Positions 38,391 to 52,338 of a stretch of DNA of 64,000 bases are shown here, one piece after another. The notes beneath the pieces are model-generated. The model saw nothing but the letters and a program-made list of their open reading frames with translations. It searched no databases and had not been told where the DNA came from. The stretch spans positions 2,852,001 through 2,916,000 of the forward strand of contig NEEC01000011.1 of the NCBI GenBank assembly GCA_002189035.1, given 5' to 3'. The stretch is from Utricularia gibba (Eukaryota > Streptophyta > Magnoliopsida > Lamiales > Lentibulariaceae). Numbering within the stretch: position 1 is the first letter of the stretch; each line of letters begins with the position of its first letter. The translations under genes and the position numbers were made by a program.

Positions 38391-39082
38391 CTACAAGGCT
38401 AGAAGAAGAGTGCCAACTACCAGACCAAACGCCGGCACGAAGATCCGGCCACCGGGAGTCAGTTGGGCGCCGCCGTTGGTGTGTGAGGACGGCGGTGGTG
38501 GAGGATTTTCGACATTGATGGCCAACTTGGCTCCTCCATAGCAGAAGCCATGGCCACTGATGAAGTAGTAAGGTCTTGTCACATTGAGTGGCACCACATC
38601 GCGGCCTGCACCTCCAGTCCAGTTGTGGCGGAAGTGAGCCTCGTTACAGTTGATGTAGTCGGTCTCGTTCACCTCCAGCACGTTGTACTGGTTCCGGTCA
38701 TACACGAAAACTGCCACACACAAATCCAAGAGCTGGTGAATGGAATTAGAGTTATACTGAATCCAATGCTACAATCAAGGTACAGTTTTTTCTTTCCAAT
38801 TCATTCTCAACGCCCATGAAACAGCAGATCTAAGCGAACCAGATAACAATGAATCATACCCATGTAAAAGTAGAGGTAAAAAAACAGTCAACCGAAAAGC
38901 ATACATAGCCAATCCCCATTGTAGAAATGCTTGTCTTGCGCCCAAATGGTGTAGTTCACATTGGCTTGCCAGAAGGAGCCACCACCAACCATATAGCGCA
39001 CGGCGGCCGTCTCCGGCAGAAAAATTGCCAGAAACACAAAAGCCGCCGCCGCGTGGAAAACCCTCCGTCGCTGATAATCCAT
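38391..39082 (-). CDS. Early nodulin-like (phytocyanin-fold) protein
   Basis: Apoplastic, probably GPI-anchored protein of the phytocyanin family. Exon 1 is 39082-38905 and exon 2 is 38710-38391; the split codon gives GDWLFFVYDRNQYNVLEV. A signal peptide ends near ETAAVRYMVGG (residues ~10-32). The plastocyanin-like domain has YTIWAQDKHFYNGDWL, INCNEAHFRHNWTGG and YYFISGHGFCYGGAKLAI. The first copper-ligand His is replaced (NQYNVLEV), and the last ligand position reads GGAK, so it should not bind copper in the usual way. After a Pro-rich linker there is a C-terminal hydrophobic tail (VPAFGLVVGTLLLAL) suited to a GPI signal. ATG at 39082 was chosen; the codons upstream are not ATG. Confidence 0.9.
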
Positions 39083-39504
39083 GAAAGCGAGCAACTCGAC
39101 AAGCCCAGAAATGCGCGTATTAAAGGCAATAAAGACAACCCGTTATGGAAAACAGTAGCGGCTGAAAGACGCGTTTGTGGGGGCTGAGGAATTTTGAATC
39201 TGAATGGCGATCTGTATTTGGGTCTCTCACCTTGTACTGAACCGAAGCATTTAAACCTCAACTTATGCAGGGTCAACGTGGATAGGGTAACAGAGAGATG
39301 GGCCTGCGTTCTGTTTTTCCCTTAAACCGGTCAAACAACTCGGTTTTTGAAAAGCAAACCGGCCGGGTTTGCACATGAACGTCTAGTAAAGCAAACCGTT
39401 CTGAAAAGTTGGGCATTGCTGGAGTCAATACTTCTCTGTCTGAAACGGCTAGCGAGCACATCTCCATGGGTTCAATGTCTTGTAAAAAGACAGCTTAAGG
39501 ATAT
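39083..39504. other. Spacer, no gene seen
   Basis: Upstream region of the nodulin-like gene and 3' flank of the chorismate mutase gene, both on the minus strand. A CATTTAAAC element near 39249 could be its TATA-like box. Nothing else is recognised. Confidence 0.4.
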
Positions 39505-41092
39505 TCAATCCAATCTTCTCAGTAGATACTCAACCTGCACTTGCTTCGTCAATGGCATGATCCATTCCCCGTAGAGATCAGCAACCAGGACTGGATTGAT
39601 CTTGTAGATAGGCTCATTGCAGACATGGCTGTCGTCGATCGGAATTTCTTCCCCATATTGTCTGGTTTTGAGCTCCACTCTTCTCTTGACCGCCTCTTCA
39701 ACCTTTGGGTATGTTAGGAGCTCCATGAGGCGGGCTCGATCCTGCAGAAAAGCATTTTAGAGAAGAAGGTGGCAGACAACTGGTGGGGTACAGTTAACTT
39801 ACTTGAGCTAGAATAGGAGGTTTGTACAGATCAGGTGAGGCACGAAATTTCGCTTCAGCCACGAATTTGCCGTAGTGAATTCTCTTGGAAAGAGCCTGTG
39901 TATGAAATGTAAGAAAAGCAGTTACTTCACTTCTGGTAAATTCTCAGTAGAGCAAATTGTCCCTGCCCTCATACCTGCAAGCAAATAGTGTCGCATGTTG
40001 CTGTTGATCCGTAGTTGCCATCATCACCTTCTCTAACCAGTCTAGGGAGCAGATTACTGAAGTACATCTCCCATATTTGGCCGTTGATGTTGATAGAATC
40101 AGCCACAGGATGCAGAACCTGCAACAATATGCAGAATGACGATTCCGGTCCATTTTCCAATGGCACAGAAGCAGTGCTCTTACAGATGGATACTGCAATG
40201 GTGGCAACAACGGCTCAGGTAAACCATCTGGGAAGAAGGGGTGCTCATCGGGGCTCTTGTATCGTCCAGCCTGCACAAGAGACCAAGGAGATCATTCACT
40301 GTGTTGCAGACTGATTGAAGAATACCGATGGACACAGCAAAACAAGACCTTGGCGTGAAGCTTTTCAGTCTCCTTGACCATAAACTCTAGAAAAGAATGA
40401 AACCCATCGACCGCAAAGGCATCGGGGTCATACGTCTCTCCGTTGAAGCAAAACTGTGCCCTTTCTACTAGACTGAAGATAATGCTATCCTCTTGTCTAA
40501 TAAGGGAAGTTCTGATGCCATCAAGCGTGTAACTTTGAGACTCGTCAACTCGCTCCTTGGGTGATGATACTCTAGAAAGAAAACAAACAGACCATATTCA
40601 CTAGAATTCAAGAAAAGTTAAAGACAAAAGGAGATAACTTTAACAATGTTTTCAGAGGGATAAGAACAGCGCAGCAATGATATGACGAGGTGTGGGTCTA
40701 CAAACAACCGAGAAAAGGTGCAACAAACTTCTTCAGATGAAGAAACACAGCAACAATGTCTCCTCACAAACATTACACGCATTAGACCACTACATACTTG
40801 AGGAGATCAGAAATAGCAACAGGACCGGAGATTTTCCAACAAAAGGCATAAACAACGCCCACCCCAATTCACAGCCCATCAATCGATTCAAAAATTGAAG
40901 CCATACAAAACCAAGATCCGAACTTTCATACCCATGCGCAGGCGTGGAAGCCCGAATCGCGGGAATTGTGCGACCCGGAGAGGGTAACATGGAATCCTTT
41001 CCCCACATCTTCCAAACACAATATCCTCTGGGGCTCGACATCTGGCTGGCGGAAGAGTTGAACACGGCTCCACACATCTTTAAAGCATCCAT
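39505..41092 (-). CDS. CM1: Chorismate mutase, plastid type
   Basis: Converts chorismate to prephenate, the entry to phenylalanine and tyrosine. Exons from the 5' end: 41092-40932, 40571-40349, 40270-40184, 40118-39975, 39895-39803, 39741-39505. The first ~55 residues carry Ser/Arg-rich sequence with few acids, fitting a plastid transit peptide. The mature AroQ-type helical enzyme has QSYTLDGIRTSLIRQEDSIIFSLVERAQ, the classic N-terminal helix, then FPDGLPEPLLPPLQYP, DTICLQALSKRIHYGKFVAEAKFR and a closing AVKRRVELKTRQYG. Junctions all keep phase. The gene is intact. Plastid isoforms are allosterically controlled by aromatic amino acids; the sequence alone does not prove this. The cytosolic CM2 type lacks a transit peptide and fits less well. 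Confidence 0.93.
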
Positions 41093-42035
41093 TTCTTCAA
41101 GAGGGCAAGGGAAAAATGCCCATCCGGGAAATGTTTTTTAAATTGCTGAACAGTTGGGGCAAATCCTCCATTTACAAGAAATGAAGGAATTGTTAGGTGA
41201 TATGGAAGATCAAGAGTTTGACAACTTGCGACAGGGGTGTTGTGTACGACGTATTCCAGTAACTGGCGACATAAACTTCATGGTTAAAGCAGTGACGATG
41301 AGCTCTAAGCAAGCTGAGGGGCGGCATATTTTCTTGCCCAGAAAAATAATAAAAATTAAACTTAAAATCATTATTTCAACCATTTATAAATATAATTAAA
41401 ATACTAAATAAATATACAATTTCATATCATAATTTGCGAGAGTTTTTTAATAACTGTTAGCCTCGGCGCCGGAGGAAGTCGGAAGACTGAGGGCGTCGTC
41501 ATTTTTCACTTGCTCTTGGGTTTAGTGTGTAATACAAGGGGAAGAAGCGCGGGGTCTGCGACGTCAGCGGGATATCCCTGAAGCAAATCGGTAACTCGCT
41601 GTTTCTCGATTGAATTCGTAGCCTTTAATAGTGGCGTCCATGTATCGCGTTCCAGGCGAATTGTAATGTGATGTTCTTAGCTTAAAATAAAACTAGTGTG
41701 AGAGTAGTTGATCCTAATTGGCCATTGAAATAATTACCAATTGGGATCTGTCGATTTGGGAGGTGGGAATCGAGAAAGATCATTTTTTTTGTGTAAAAAA
41801 TGGGGCTATTCATGGGGTACTCGAGAATTGTGTAATGCGTTTTGCGGATGACAAGTTTTGTTAGTGTAAAAGAAGAAGGAGACGTATCTGAGAAAAAGGT
41901 GTGATTTTTATCCTTTTGTAGGCATACTAATCACTCAGTATCCTTGGTGAGCATGATTTTTACTGCTAATTTGCTTTAATTTCAAGGAATTGTGGCGACT
42001 AGGACGTCATGCTTATTCTGTAGCCTATCTAGAAG
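41093..42035. other. Intergenic and leader of the RING gene
   Basis: Shared upstream region of two divergent genes. 41340-41450 is AT-rich. From about 41460 the sequence looks like a spliced 5' leader: an exon ending near CAAATCGGTAACT (~41591) and a later segment before the ATG at 42036. The leader exons are inference from donor-like and acceptor-like sites only. Confidence 0.4.
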
Positions 42036-42839
42036 ATGTGGAACTTTGCATCAAGCTGCATCGCAGGAAGTATAGGCCCGAAAAATGATGCATCAAAACG
42101 ACCGATGTGGGATTCGCATGACTGTTCGGATGATGAGGTATCTTCCATAGCTAGCAGAGGGGAGGCCCTGGAATGTCCAATTTGCTGGGAATCCTTTAAC
42201 CTCGTCGAAAATGTCCCATATGTTTTGTGGTGTGGACACACTCTATGCAAAAACTGCATCCTTGGGCTTCAGTGGGCTGTTGTTAAGTTTCCCAATATAC
42301 CTGTCCAGCTCCCACTCTTTATATCTTGTCCCTGGTGCAGTCTCCTGTCAGTGCGTTTAGTATACAGGGGGAACCTGAAATTTCCCCGCAAAAACTTCTT
42401 CCTTCTCTGGATGCTCGAGAGCATGAATGGTGACAGAGTTAAAGCTCCAATGGCTGTCTCCGGTGGTCATCCACCGGCTTGGCACTCACATTCAAAACCA
42501 ACTGGAAGCCACTCAGGGAGCAACCAAAACAGAGGGCGCCACCTTGATCATCCAGAGCCATCCAGATCTATTGCTGACCATTTCCAGTTCAATGGTCACA
42601 ATACCATTGATAGACTGCATCTTTCCATTAAGAAGTCACTTGTCTTCCTTGTTCACTTTACAGCTAAATTCCCCCTGGTGATCATTTTTCTTATCATCAT
42701 CCTGTATGCCATACCTGCGAGCGCAGCCATCTTGGCTCTTTACATTGTCATTACTCTTGTCTTTGCTCTTCCCTCTTTTCTGATGCTCTACTTTGCATAT
42801 CCTAGCTTGGATTGGCTTCTGAGGGAGATAGTTGCTTGA
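42036..42839 (+). CDS. Membrane-anchored RING (C3HC4) protein
   Basis: Likely E3 ubiquitin ligase on an internal membrane. Single coding exon of 267 codons. The N-terminus MWNFASSCIAGSIG is followed by an acidic DCSDDEVSS stretch. The RING finger at residues ~47-105 reads CPICWESF...CGHTLCKNCILG...CPWCSLL, with a longer than usual loop between the second and third cysteine pairs. A Ser/His/Pro-rich linker follows, then two close hydrophobic segments (PLVIIFLIIILYAIPASAAILALYIVITLVFALP, residues ~208-250, given here only as landmarks PLVIIFLIIILY and LALYIVITLVFALP). I recall plant RING proteins with this exact domain order but not their substrates. The reading frame is intact. Confidence 0.85.
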   Translation: MWNFASSCIAGSIGPKNDASKRPMWDSHDCSDDEVSSIASRGEALECPICWESFNLVENVPYVLWCGHTLCKNCILGLQWAVVKFPNIPVQLPLFISCPWCSLLSVRLVYRGNLKFPRKNFFLLWMLESMNGDRVKAPMAVSGGHPPAWHSHSKPTGSHSGSNQNRGRHLDHPEPSRSIADHFQFNGHNTIDRLHLSIKKSLVFLVHFTAKFPLVIIFLIIILYAIPASAAILALYIVITLVFALPSFLMLYFAYPSLDWLLREIVA

Positions 42840-43626
42840 GGCTGACTTGTTATCTACATGTCTGCTTCCTGCTAAGCTCTTTCATGGCGTCACTCCCCCA
42901 CTGGTTTCTTGTATTTACAGTCATCTCCACTCAATGTTGGCAGATGCAGCTCATTGTTTTTTCATCATCTCTGTTAGATGTATTTGTGTAAACTGAACTC
43001 ATCTTGGTTTTCATGGTTAAACTGGCTTGATGCTTTGATGTAAATATTGTACTCCTCCCTATGAACTGGGTTATGTTGAAATGTAATTATAAATGTGTAT
43101 TTAAAATAATATTAATTTTTAGATACATATTTAAAATTATATTAAATATTATTTAGAAGATAAACAAATTTTTTTATTTGATAAAACTAAATAAATGAAC
43201 ATAAACATAAGTATTTGTGATCTTTCGATCAATGTATTCTAGATGTAGTTAGCAATGGAGACATGTTTAGAGGTGTGTAAATAGGTTTATAAAATTTAAT
43301 AAATATCATAAATTTTAATTAAACGAAAAATTGGTAAATGAAAAAGAAAATGTAATTGGGCCTTCTACGGAATACTGTATTTTAAATACTTGGCCCTATA
43401 GCATTTTGGGCCTAGAGTTTGAATTATGTGATGGTGACTCTGCAAAATCCGTTCGCGATATTGGGCAACGAGTGGCGTAGAACATCTCTCGGAATGCAGA
43501 ATTTTTGATAAATTCACATGGTTTCAGTGATTTTTTTGAATCAAAATCTCTTCCAGTTTTTCGGCGGAGTAGAAGAATTTCGCGGTTGATGCTTTAAACC
43601 ATCGGTTTTTTTGACGATTTTTAGCC
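42840..43626. other. Intergenic upstream of the FTR catalytic-chain gene
   Basis: The first ~240 bases should be the 3' UTR of the RING gene. 43080-43350 is AT-rich. The promoter of the next gene has the GGGCC cluster listed separately. Confidence 0.45.
43358..43412. promoter_or_regulatory. Site II-type motifs upstream of FTR catalytic chain
   Basis: ATTGGGCCTT, TTGGCCCTA and TTTGGGCCTAG occur in 55 bases, about 220-270 bases before the start codon. They match plant site II elements in position and sequence. Confidence 0.5.
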
Positions 43627-44979
43627 ATGAGAGCACTTCAAGCAACCACTGCCTACAGCGCCGGTGTTGGTGTTTCGTCGATTGCTGTGTCGCCACAGGC
43701 CCCTTCTCGTTGCTTCACTGTCGTCGCGAAAGGTAATAATTTTCAATGTGGGTATTAGGATTGAGGTGCATCTGAAATTATTGGTGTCATTTTAGTCGAG
43801 CCGACGGATAAATCTGTTGAAATAATGAGGAAATTCTCCGAGCAGTACGCTCGGAAATCTGGCACCTATTTCTGCGTCGACAAGGGCGTCACTTCTGTTG
43901 TCATCAAGGTATTCATTTCAATTTCTTTAATGTGATGGGAAACTGGAGCAATAGCTTATTGTTTTCTTGAAAATCCCAGGTCTTGTTTCTTTGTATTTAT
44001 TACTAGTTCCTGGAAGGGGGAATTTTTTTCATGAAACAGTGATTCCTATTCTTGATAATACATGGGCAATCCATGGATGATGCTGATACGTATGCAGGGA
44101 TTGGCGGAGCACAAGGATACATTGGGTGCACCGCTCTGCCCTTGCAGGTGTGTTTCTTACCCAACATTTAGTTAGTTTCAGTTTGTTTTCTCTGTTTCCA
44201 ACTAAGTTTTATGAACTGTTTTGGCTTCAGACACTATGATGATAAGGCTGCTGAGGCACAACAGGGCTTTTGGAATTGCCCATGTGTTCCTATGAGAGAA
44301 AGGTAAAGAATGATATGAATGCTCTAATTGTTTCGGCCTTTATTTGTTATACAGTTTCTTACTTGGCACTGTACTTCCAGGAAGGAATGCCACTGCATGC
44401 TTTTTCTCACCCCTGAAAACGGCTTTGCTGGCAGGGAGCAGGTATGAACATGAGCTCTTCGACCTCATATCTCTGTTTACTTTTCCTGCAAATTGAAACC
44501 CCAACTTGATGCCCGGTTATGTCATCTCGGGAGAGATGTATGTGAAACCAAGTCACCTTTTCCCACACTCCTCACTCTTTTCAAACCAACAATTTCCTCT
44601 TGGGATGCCCCATTTGGCTCTTTATAATGTGCACTGTCTGTATCATGAGTTTCGTTTCCTTGTTACTAGTCTTTGATGTGGGATTACTGGTTATCTACTT
44701 TGTTTCGCAACACGCTTCCATGTTTGTCTCTAAAATGTCTGAATTATGATAGCTGATACTCTGTTTAGTTTCCCTGTTATCTTCTTTGTAAACCAAGATT
44801 TTCCATCGAGGATTACCCTCCATTTCTCAGCCATCTTGCCACTGCTTACTGTCTGAGGTTTCTGAATCATGTTGTCCTTTGAGTTCTCCTTTCCTATCAT
44901 GTTCCTAAGCTGGGAAAAACTTCTCTTTTTGCAGCAAATCTCGATGCAAGAGATACAGGAAACAACAGCAAACTTGTGA
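43627..44979 (+). CDS. FTRC: Ferredoxin-thioredoxin reductase catalytic chain
   Basis: Chloroplast 4Fe-4S enzyme that passes electrons from photosynthetic ferredoxin to thioredoxins, switching on Calvin-cycle enzymes in the light. Exons: 43627-43732, 43796-43908, 44098-44148, 44231-44302, 44381-44441, 44935-44979. The first ~35 residues are a Ser/Ala-rich plastid transit peptide. The catalytic part holds the six cysteines that bind the cluster and form the redox disulfide, in the spacing CPC-x16-CPC-x8-CHC (CPCRHYDDK, FWNCPCVPMRERKECHC). A seventh cysteine is in SGTYFCVDKGV. The product is ~148 residues, normal for the family. All junctions keep phase. The last intron is long (~490 bases). 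Confidence 0.95.
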
Positions 44980-45874
44980 TGGATGCGAACCTGCTCTGCT
45001 AAATGTTGTTTGTATAAACGTTACAATGGAAAACATTTTGCCTATATCATTGAACATACTCCCGTTTTCACCTATCCCATGGCACCACAATGAAGAAATT
45101 GGCATCATGGCACGCATTGTGCTCTTTGAAACATGAACTGCTTGCTTCAGAGAAGAGCATTCTTACTAAGAACTCGAAAATATGTTAAGACATGATAGAA
45201 GTGGACGGGGAATCAGGAACCGGCAACCATGAATTTCATATCTTCTCCCGGACCGTTTTTTATCTGGTGAATTTCATCGAACAGTTGGCGTGCTTCCCTA
45301 GATGGATATCGCAGCAAACTTCTAGCAATGGTGGATCCCCGGGACGAGTTCTGTCTCGCCAATCCTTGCTCCAAGGCACAACCCCCAATACTGGCTGCAT
45401 TCGCAACCTCTCCCTACCGAATCTCTCCTCCAACAATGCCTCCGGCCCAATTCCGCCGGAATTGCAATACGTAGTGAATCTTCCCCGTTGCATGGCCCCA
45501 GTAAACTCGGATTGAAGCCCACGGCCCACCATGTAAAGAGCAACACTGAACCGTGTTTTTATATAGACCGGACCGGTACAACCGGATATCGTGGCTTTAA
45601 ATAGTGCTTAATCCGAACCGGTTTTGAGCTGTCGTGTTTCCCTTTACAAAAGGAAGTCATTAAGATATATATCCATGGTTTAATGTTTTGCAATTAATGG
45701 TAAATTTTGGGATTATGATCCAAATTATGCACCTTTTATATGCAAACCTTGAAAAAAAAAGACACACACAGAGCGGCTCAGACACACTAAAAATGAACAA
45801 AGAGCCGAACCACACAATCCCTCGAGTTTGGCTGGAAGGGGGCTTAATCATAGCTTAAGAGTGATTGAGCGTCT
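44980..45874. other. Intergenic with a faint LRR-like relic
   Basis: Between convergent genes. Within 45310-45520 a plus-strand frame reads IRNLSLPNLSSNNASGPIPPEL, close to a plant extracellular leucine-rich repeat (LxxLxLSSNxLSGxIPxEL), with a stretch before it that could have been an LRRNT cap. There is no full gene around it, so it would be a fragment of a receptor-like gene. The rest, including 45640-45740, is plain AT-rich spacer. Confidence 0.35.
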
Positions 45875-46423
45875 CTAATTCTGATTAACAACTAATCTCC
45901 GGTCATTAACGCACCCCACGTCATTAATGCATGCCCATGCAGAAGGGGAGCCCATCTTCTGGTGAAGGTAACGTAGAAGGAGATCCCTCCGAGTTTCAGA
46001 TAATCGACGCCGGAGAATCGCCGCCTCTGTGCACAGGCGCTGATTCTCCTCGCCGATCATCTGGTTCTGACGGAGGACCACGCGAAGGCTGATCATGAGA
46101 TCTCGATTCCCGTCCTTGAATTTACTCACTTGATTTCTCAAACTCTCCAAGTGCTTCTTTTTCCTCATTCTCGACCGCCGTGCCGATTCCCGGTTCAGTT
46201 TCATTCTCCGTATCTTGCGCTCGTCGGTGGGCTCGCCGGAGTCCTTCGTGTGGGCTCCTTCGGAGGCGGAGCTCGGCGTCACCGGAACCAATGCCTCGGA
46301 TGTCAGGGGCTCGATCTTGAACTGCGCGTCTTGTTGAAGTGAAGCTTCGTATAACTCCCACGGCGGGAAATACAAGGAGGGGAAGGCGTCGCCGCCGTGG
46401 ATCTCCGCCGGGAAGCATGCCAT
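45875..46423 (-). CDS. bZIP transcription factor, group S-like
   Basis: Single-exon bZIP protein of 182 codons. The basic region is at residues ~72-92 with the N-x7-R signature (NRESARRSRMRKKKHLESL), followed by a leucine zipper whose heptads run LRNQVSKFKDGNRDL...LRVVLRQNQMIGEENQRL...AILRRRLSETRRDLL. The N-terminus is acidic and aromatic (FPSLYFPPWELYE), a possible activation region. The lack of introns and the small size fit group S. Group S1 members carry a conserved sucrose-responsive uORF in a long leader. Here a TATA box lies only ~62 bases before the ATG, so the leader seems too short for that. The frame is intact. Confidence 0.88.
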   Translation of the reverse strand: MACFPAEIHGGDAFPSLYFPPWELYEASLQQDAQFKIEPLTSEALVPVTPSSASEGAHTKDSGEPTDERKIRRMKLNRESARRSRMRKKKHLESLRNQVSKFKDGNRDLMISLRVVLRQNQMIGEENQRLCTEAAILRRRLSETRRDLLLRYLHQKMGSPSAWACINDVGCVNDRRLVVNQN

Positions 46424-49926
<3,503 letters not shown>

Positions 49927-50099
49927 CAGTTTCATGTATTACTAGTCTTTTGTCTTCTGGATCGATCTTCATGTCAACTTTATTACAACTGCAGGCATTT
50001 TTTAGTTAAAAACTTGGTGCTGGTTCCTGCTATTTTGGGAAATTGATTTATTAAAATGCAGCACTAGATATATAGAGATCACGAACTCCTCACACAACA
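49927..50099 (+). other. RUVBL2 3' flank and tRNA upstream region
   Basis: Holds the RUVBL2 3' UTR and, at 50066-50073, an ATATATAG box about 30 bases before the tRNA gene, with CAACAG directly at its start. TATA-like and CAA elements are usual upstream of plant tRNA genes. Confidence 0.5.
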
Positions 50100-50173
50100 G
50101 CTCTTGTAGCTCAGTTGGTTAGAGCACCCGTTTAGTAAGCGGGAGGTCTTGAGTTCGACTCTCAACAAGAGCA
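50100..50173 (+). tRNA. tRNA-Thr (anticodon AGT)
   Basis: Read as a cloverleaf: acceptor GCTCTTG pairs with CAAGAGC; D-arm GCTC/GAGC with loop AGTTGGTTA; anticodon stem CCCGT/GCGGG with loop TTAGTAA, so the anticodon is AGT; variable AGGTC; T-arm TTGAG-TTCGACT-CTCAA. The discriminator base is A. No intron is needed. The A box (TAGCTCAGTTGG) and B box (GAGTTCGACTC) are both good. Confidence 0.93.
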
Positions 50174-50179
50174 CTTCCC

Positions 50180-50184
50180 TTTTT
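50180..50184 (+). terminator. RNA polymerase III terminator of the tRNA
   Basis: A run of five T residues begins six bases after the mature 3' end, as expected for Pol III termination. Confidence 0.75.
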
Positions 50185-50529
50185 CTTCTACTTGCTTTTG
50201 GAAACCTTCATCATATTTATTTGGTTCACTTAATTTGTTAGGTTACTTTTTACTACATCAACAAGAATGCAAGCATACATGATTTATGATCTCATCCATA
50301 CTTTTGAAGCCCTCACAAACACCATACTGTTTATATCATATGAAAGGTGGGTACAATCATCTTTGTATAATATACATCAGGACAGAAAGATTTGAGGTGC
50401 TGGTTTTTTTTTTTTCAATTGTTTTTTCAACCTATTTTCCTGGTCACAAGCTCACAGACAAACCAATGGAGATCACAAGTTTCATACTGTCTGTGCCTAG
50501 CTAACCACCTTTCTTTCTTCTACCACCTC

Positions 50530-52338
50530 TTAGCATCCATGGAGGTCCCTCCAACGTAGGTACACAAGGCCAGCTCTGTAATGTGTATAGGCTCCGGCAA
50601 CGACAAGGATGTGGAAAAGCTGGTGGCTGTGCCCGGCGATGTCAAATCTGCCAGGCATCCATCTCTCGGGTACTCTCAGGGCATAAACCAGTGCTCCCAG
50701 ACCATACAATGTTCCCATCAGTACCTCATATGCTGTTGTGTGGAGAGCCTCGGGGTAGTTCCAGAAGAGTATAAGCTTGTGCAGTATCGGTGCCACACCG
50801 GAGCCACCCATTGCGAAGAACAGCGCAGCTCGAATTTTACGGTATTCTGGGGTTTGGAAGACTGGGAGAAGGGAAGCCATGAATGTGAAGAGTCCCAGGA
50901 CGGTGATGAATCCCAGGTAGAGGTTGCAGAAGAAGGGATCACACATGAACGAGTAGTAGACTGGAGGGTAGAATGATGTTGAAATCAGGGCTGCGATCCC
51001 TCCGTAGTCCAGCCTGATCATGATATATGATAAGCGTTCTGAGTGGCATGATAGCAAGTGGCATGCGCTGCTGGCCAGCAAGCAGAACATGGCCCCTCCC
51101 AGGAAGGCGAAGAATGGCCAACGAGTGATCGGTCGAACCAGCAAAGGTGCGATTATGTTGCCAAGATCATTTTTCATGTTACTCTGCAGAAAGAAGAAGG
51201 TAAATCAAAGAATTAGGGACATCAGGAGACTCAAAAGTAGTTAATTCTGTAAGTGAAGAGAACATTGATGATGAAGTATCAAACAAGAATGGCAGTGTCA
51301 AGAATCATTTAACTGATTTCCCTTTGCCCATTCAGGGATTCTGAACTGTTAAATTCCAACCAATGAGACAATTGTTTGAAACATCCACAACACTGAAAAG
51401 GAAAATGCAGTAGAGAGTACCAGAACGCAGGTATCAGTGTGGTTGATGTGGGACAGACTCTCAGGTAAGCAGTTCGATAGTAGCTCAACCACATGCCAAT
51501 TCGACAAGGATGGAAGCAAGTGCATCGAAGTTCTCAACTCCTCCCTGAGCCTGTGCAGATCAGGCATATGCAACAGAGATGGTAGACAAGTTACAAGCTC
51601 AGAGTGCATTATGTGAAAATCGGCTTTCCTCAACACATCTGGTAAATGTTGCAAAGCTGGAAGATCAACAACATTGGGAATCTTCATAGCAGTATAAATC
51701 GTTAGGGCTAGAAAAAGGAAGAATCCTATTAAATGCCTGTAGACAGGAAAGAGAGATCAATCAGGGTAATTCACTTCATTCTAAATCAACGTTAAAGAAG
51801 AGAATACCTCAAAAGCTCCATGAAAAAAAAAAGAAAAATGAAAAGAAATCGAACAACCCCATATTCTACTTATACATCTCATACTTATTTTATCGACCAC
51901 TATGCTTAGTTCCATACACATCAACAAAAAAAAGAAAAAAAACATTATTCATCCAAAAAAGAGTTTTGCATTAAATGAAGAAAGTTCACTCATCACATTA
52001 TGGAATCTAGAAATTGCATTCCACATCTTTCAAAGACCACGAGTTTGAAATTTAAAACTGGAAAAACGAAATTTATACGTCCAAATATTCAGGGTCTCAT
52101 TGTGGATCGAGAAAACGCTGAGAAGAGCTTGCTTCAAAGGCCATTCTGAGCGATAATGTCCGATAATGTACTCATTGTCTTTCAAAAATGCAGGCAATGA
52201 ATGGTAATCAACCAACTGGCACTTGACTTTCTTCCACAATCTTTTTCCCTTCCCTTCACTGGAAGAATGTAGCATCTCAATCTCGTTTGATTCTGACCAA
52301 TTTTTCTGCAGACTTGAATCCTCTTTGTCCCTATCCAT
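50530..52338 (-). CDS. Heptahelical PAQR-family protein (HHP4-like)
   Basis: Seven-helix membrane protein of the adiponectin/progestin-receptor (PAQR) superfamily; plant HHPs are linked to hormone and cold signalling (HHP1 with ABA and osmotic stress). Exons: 52338-52079, 51736-51421, 51183-50530. The soluble N-terminus ends in LVDYHSLPAFLKDNEYIIGHYR, a family hallmark, followed by FSIHNETLNIWTHLIGFFLFL (helix 1). Exon 2 adds a loop of ~80 residues. Exon 3 has CHLLSCHSERLSYIMIRLDYGGIA and the C-terminal GHSHQLFHILVVAGAY motif, both metal-site signatures of PAQR proteins. All splice junctions preserve phase. The gene appears intact. Naming it HHP4-like rather than another HHP rests on overall layout and is tentative. 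Confidence 0.93.
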
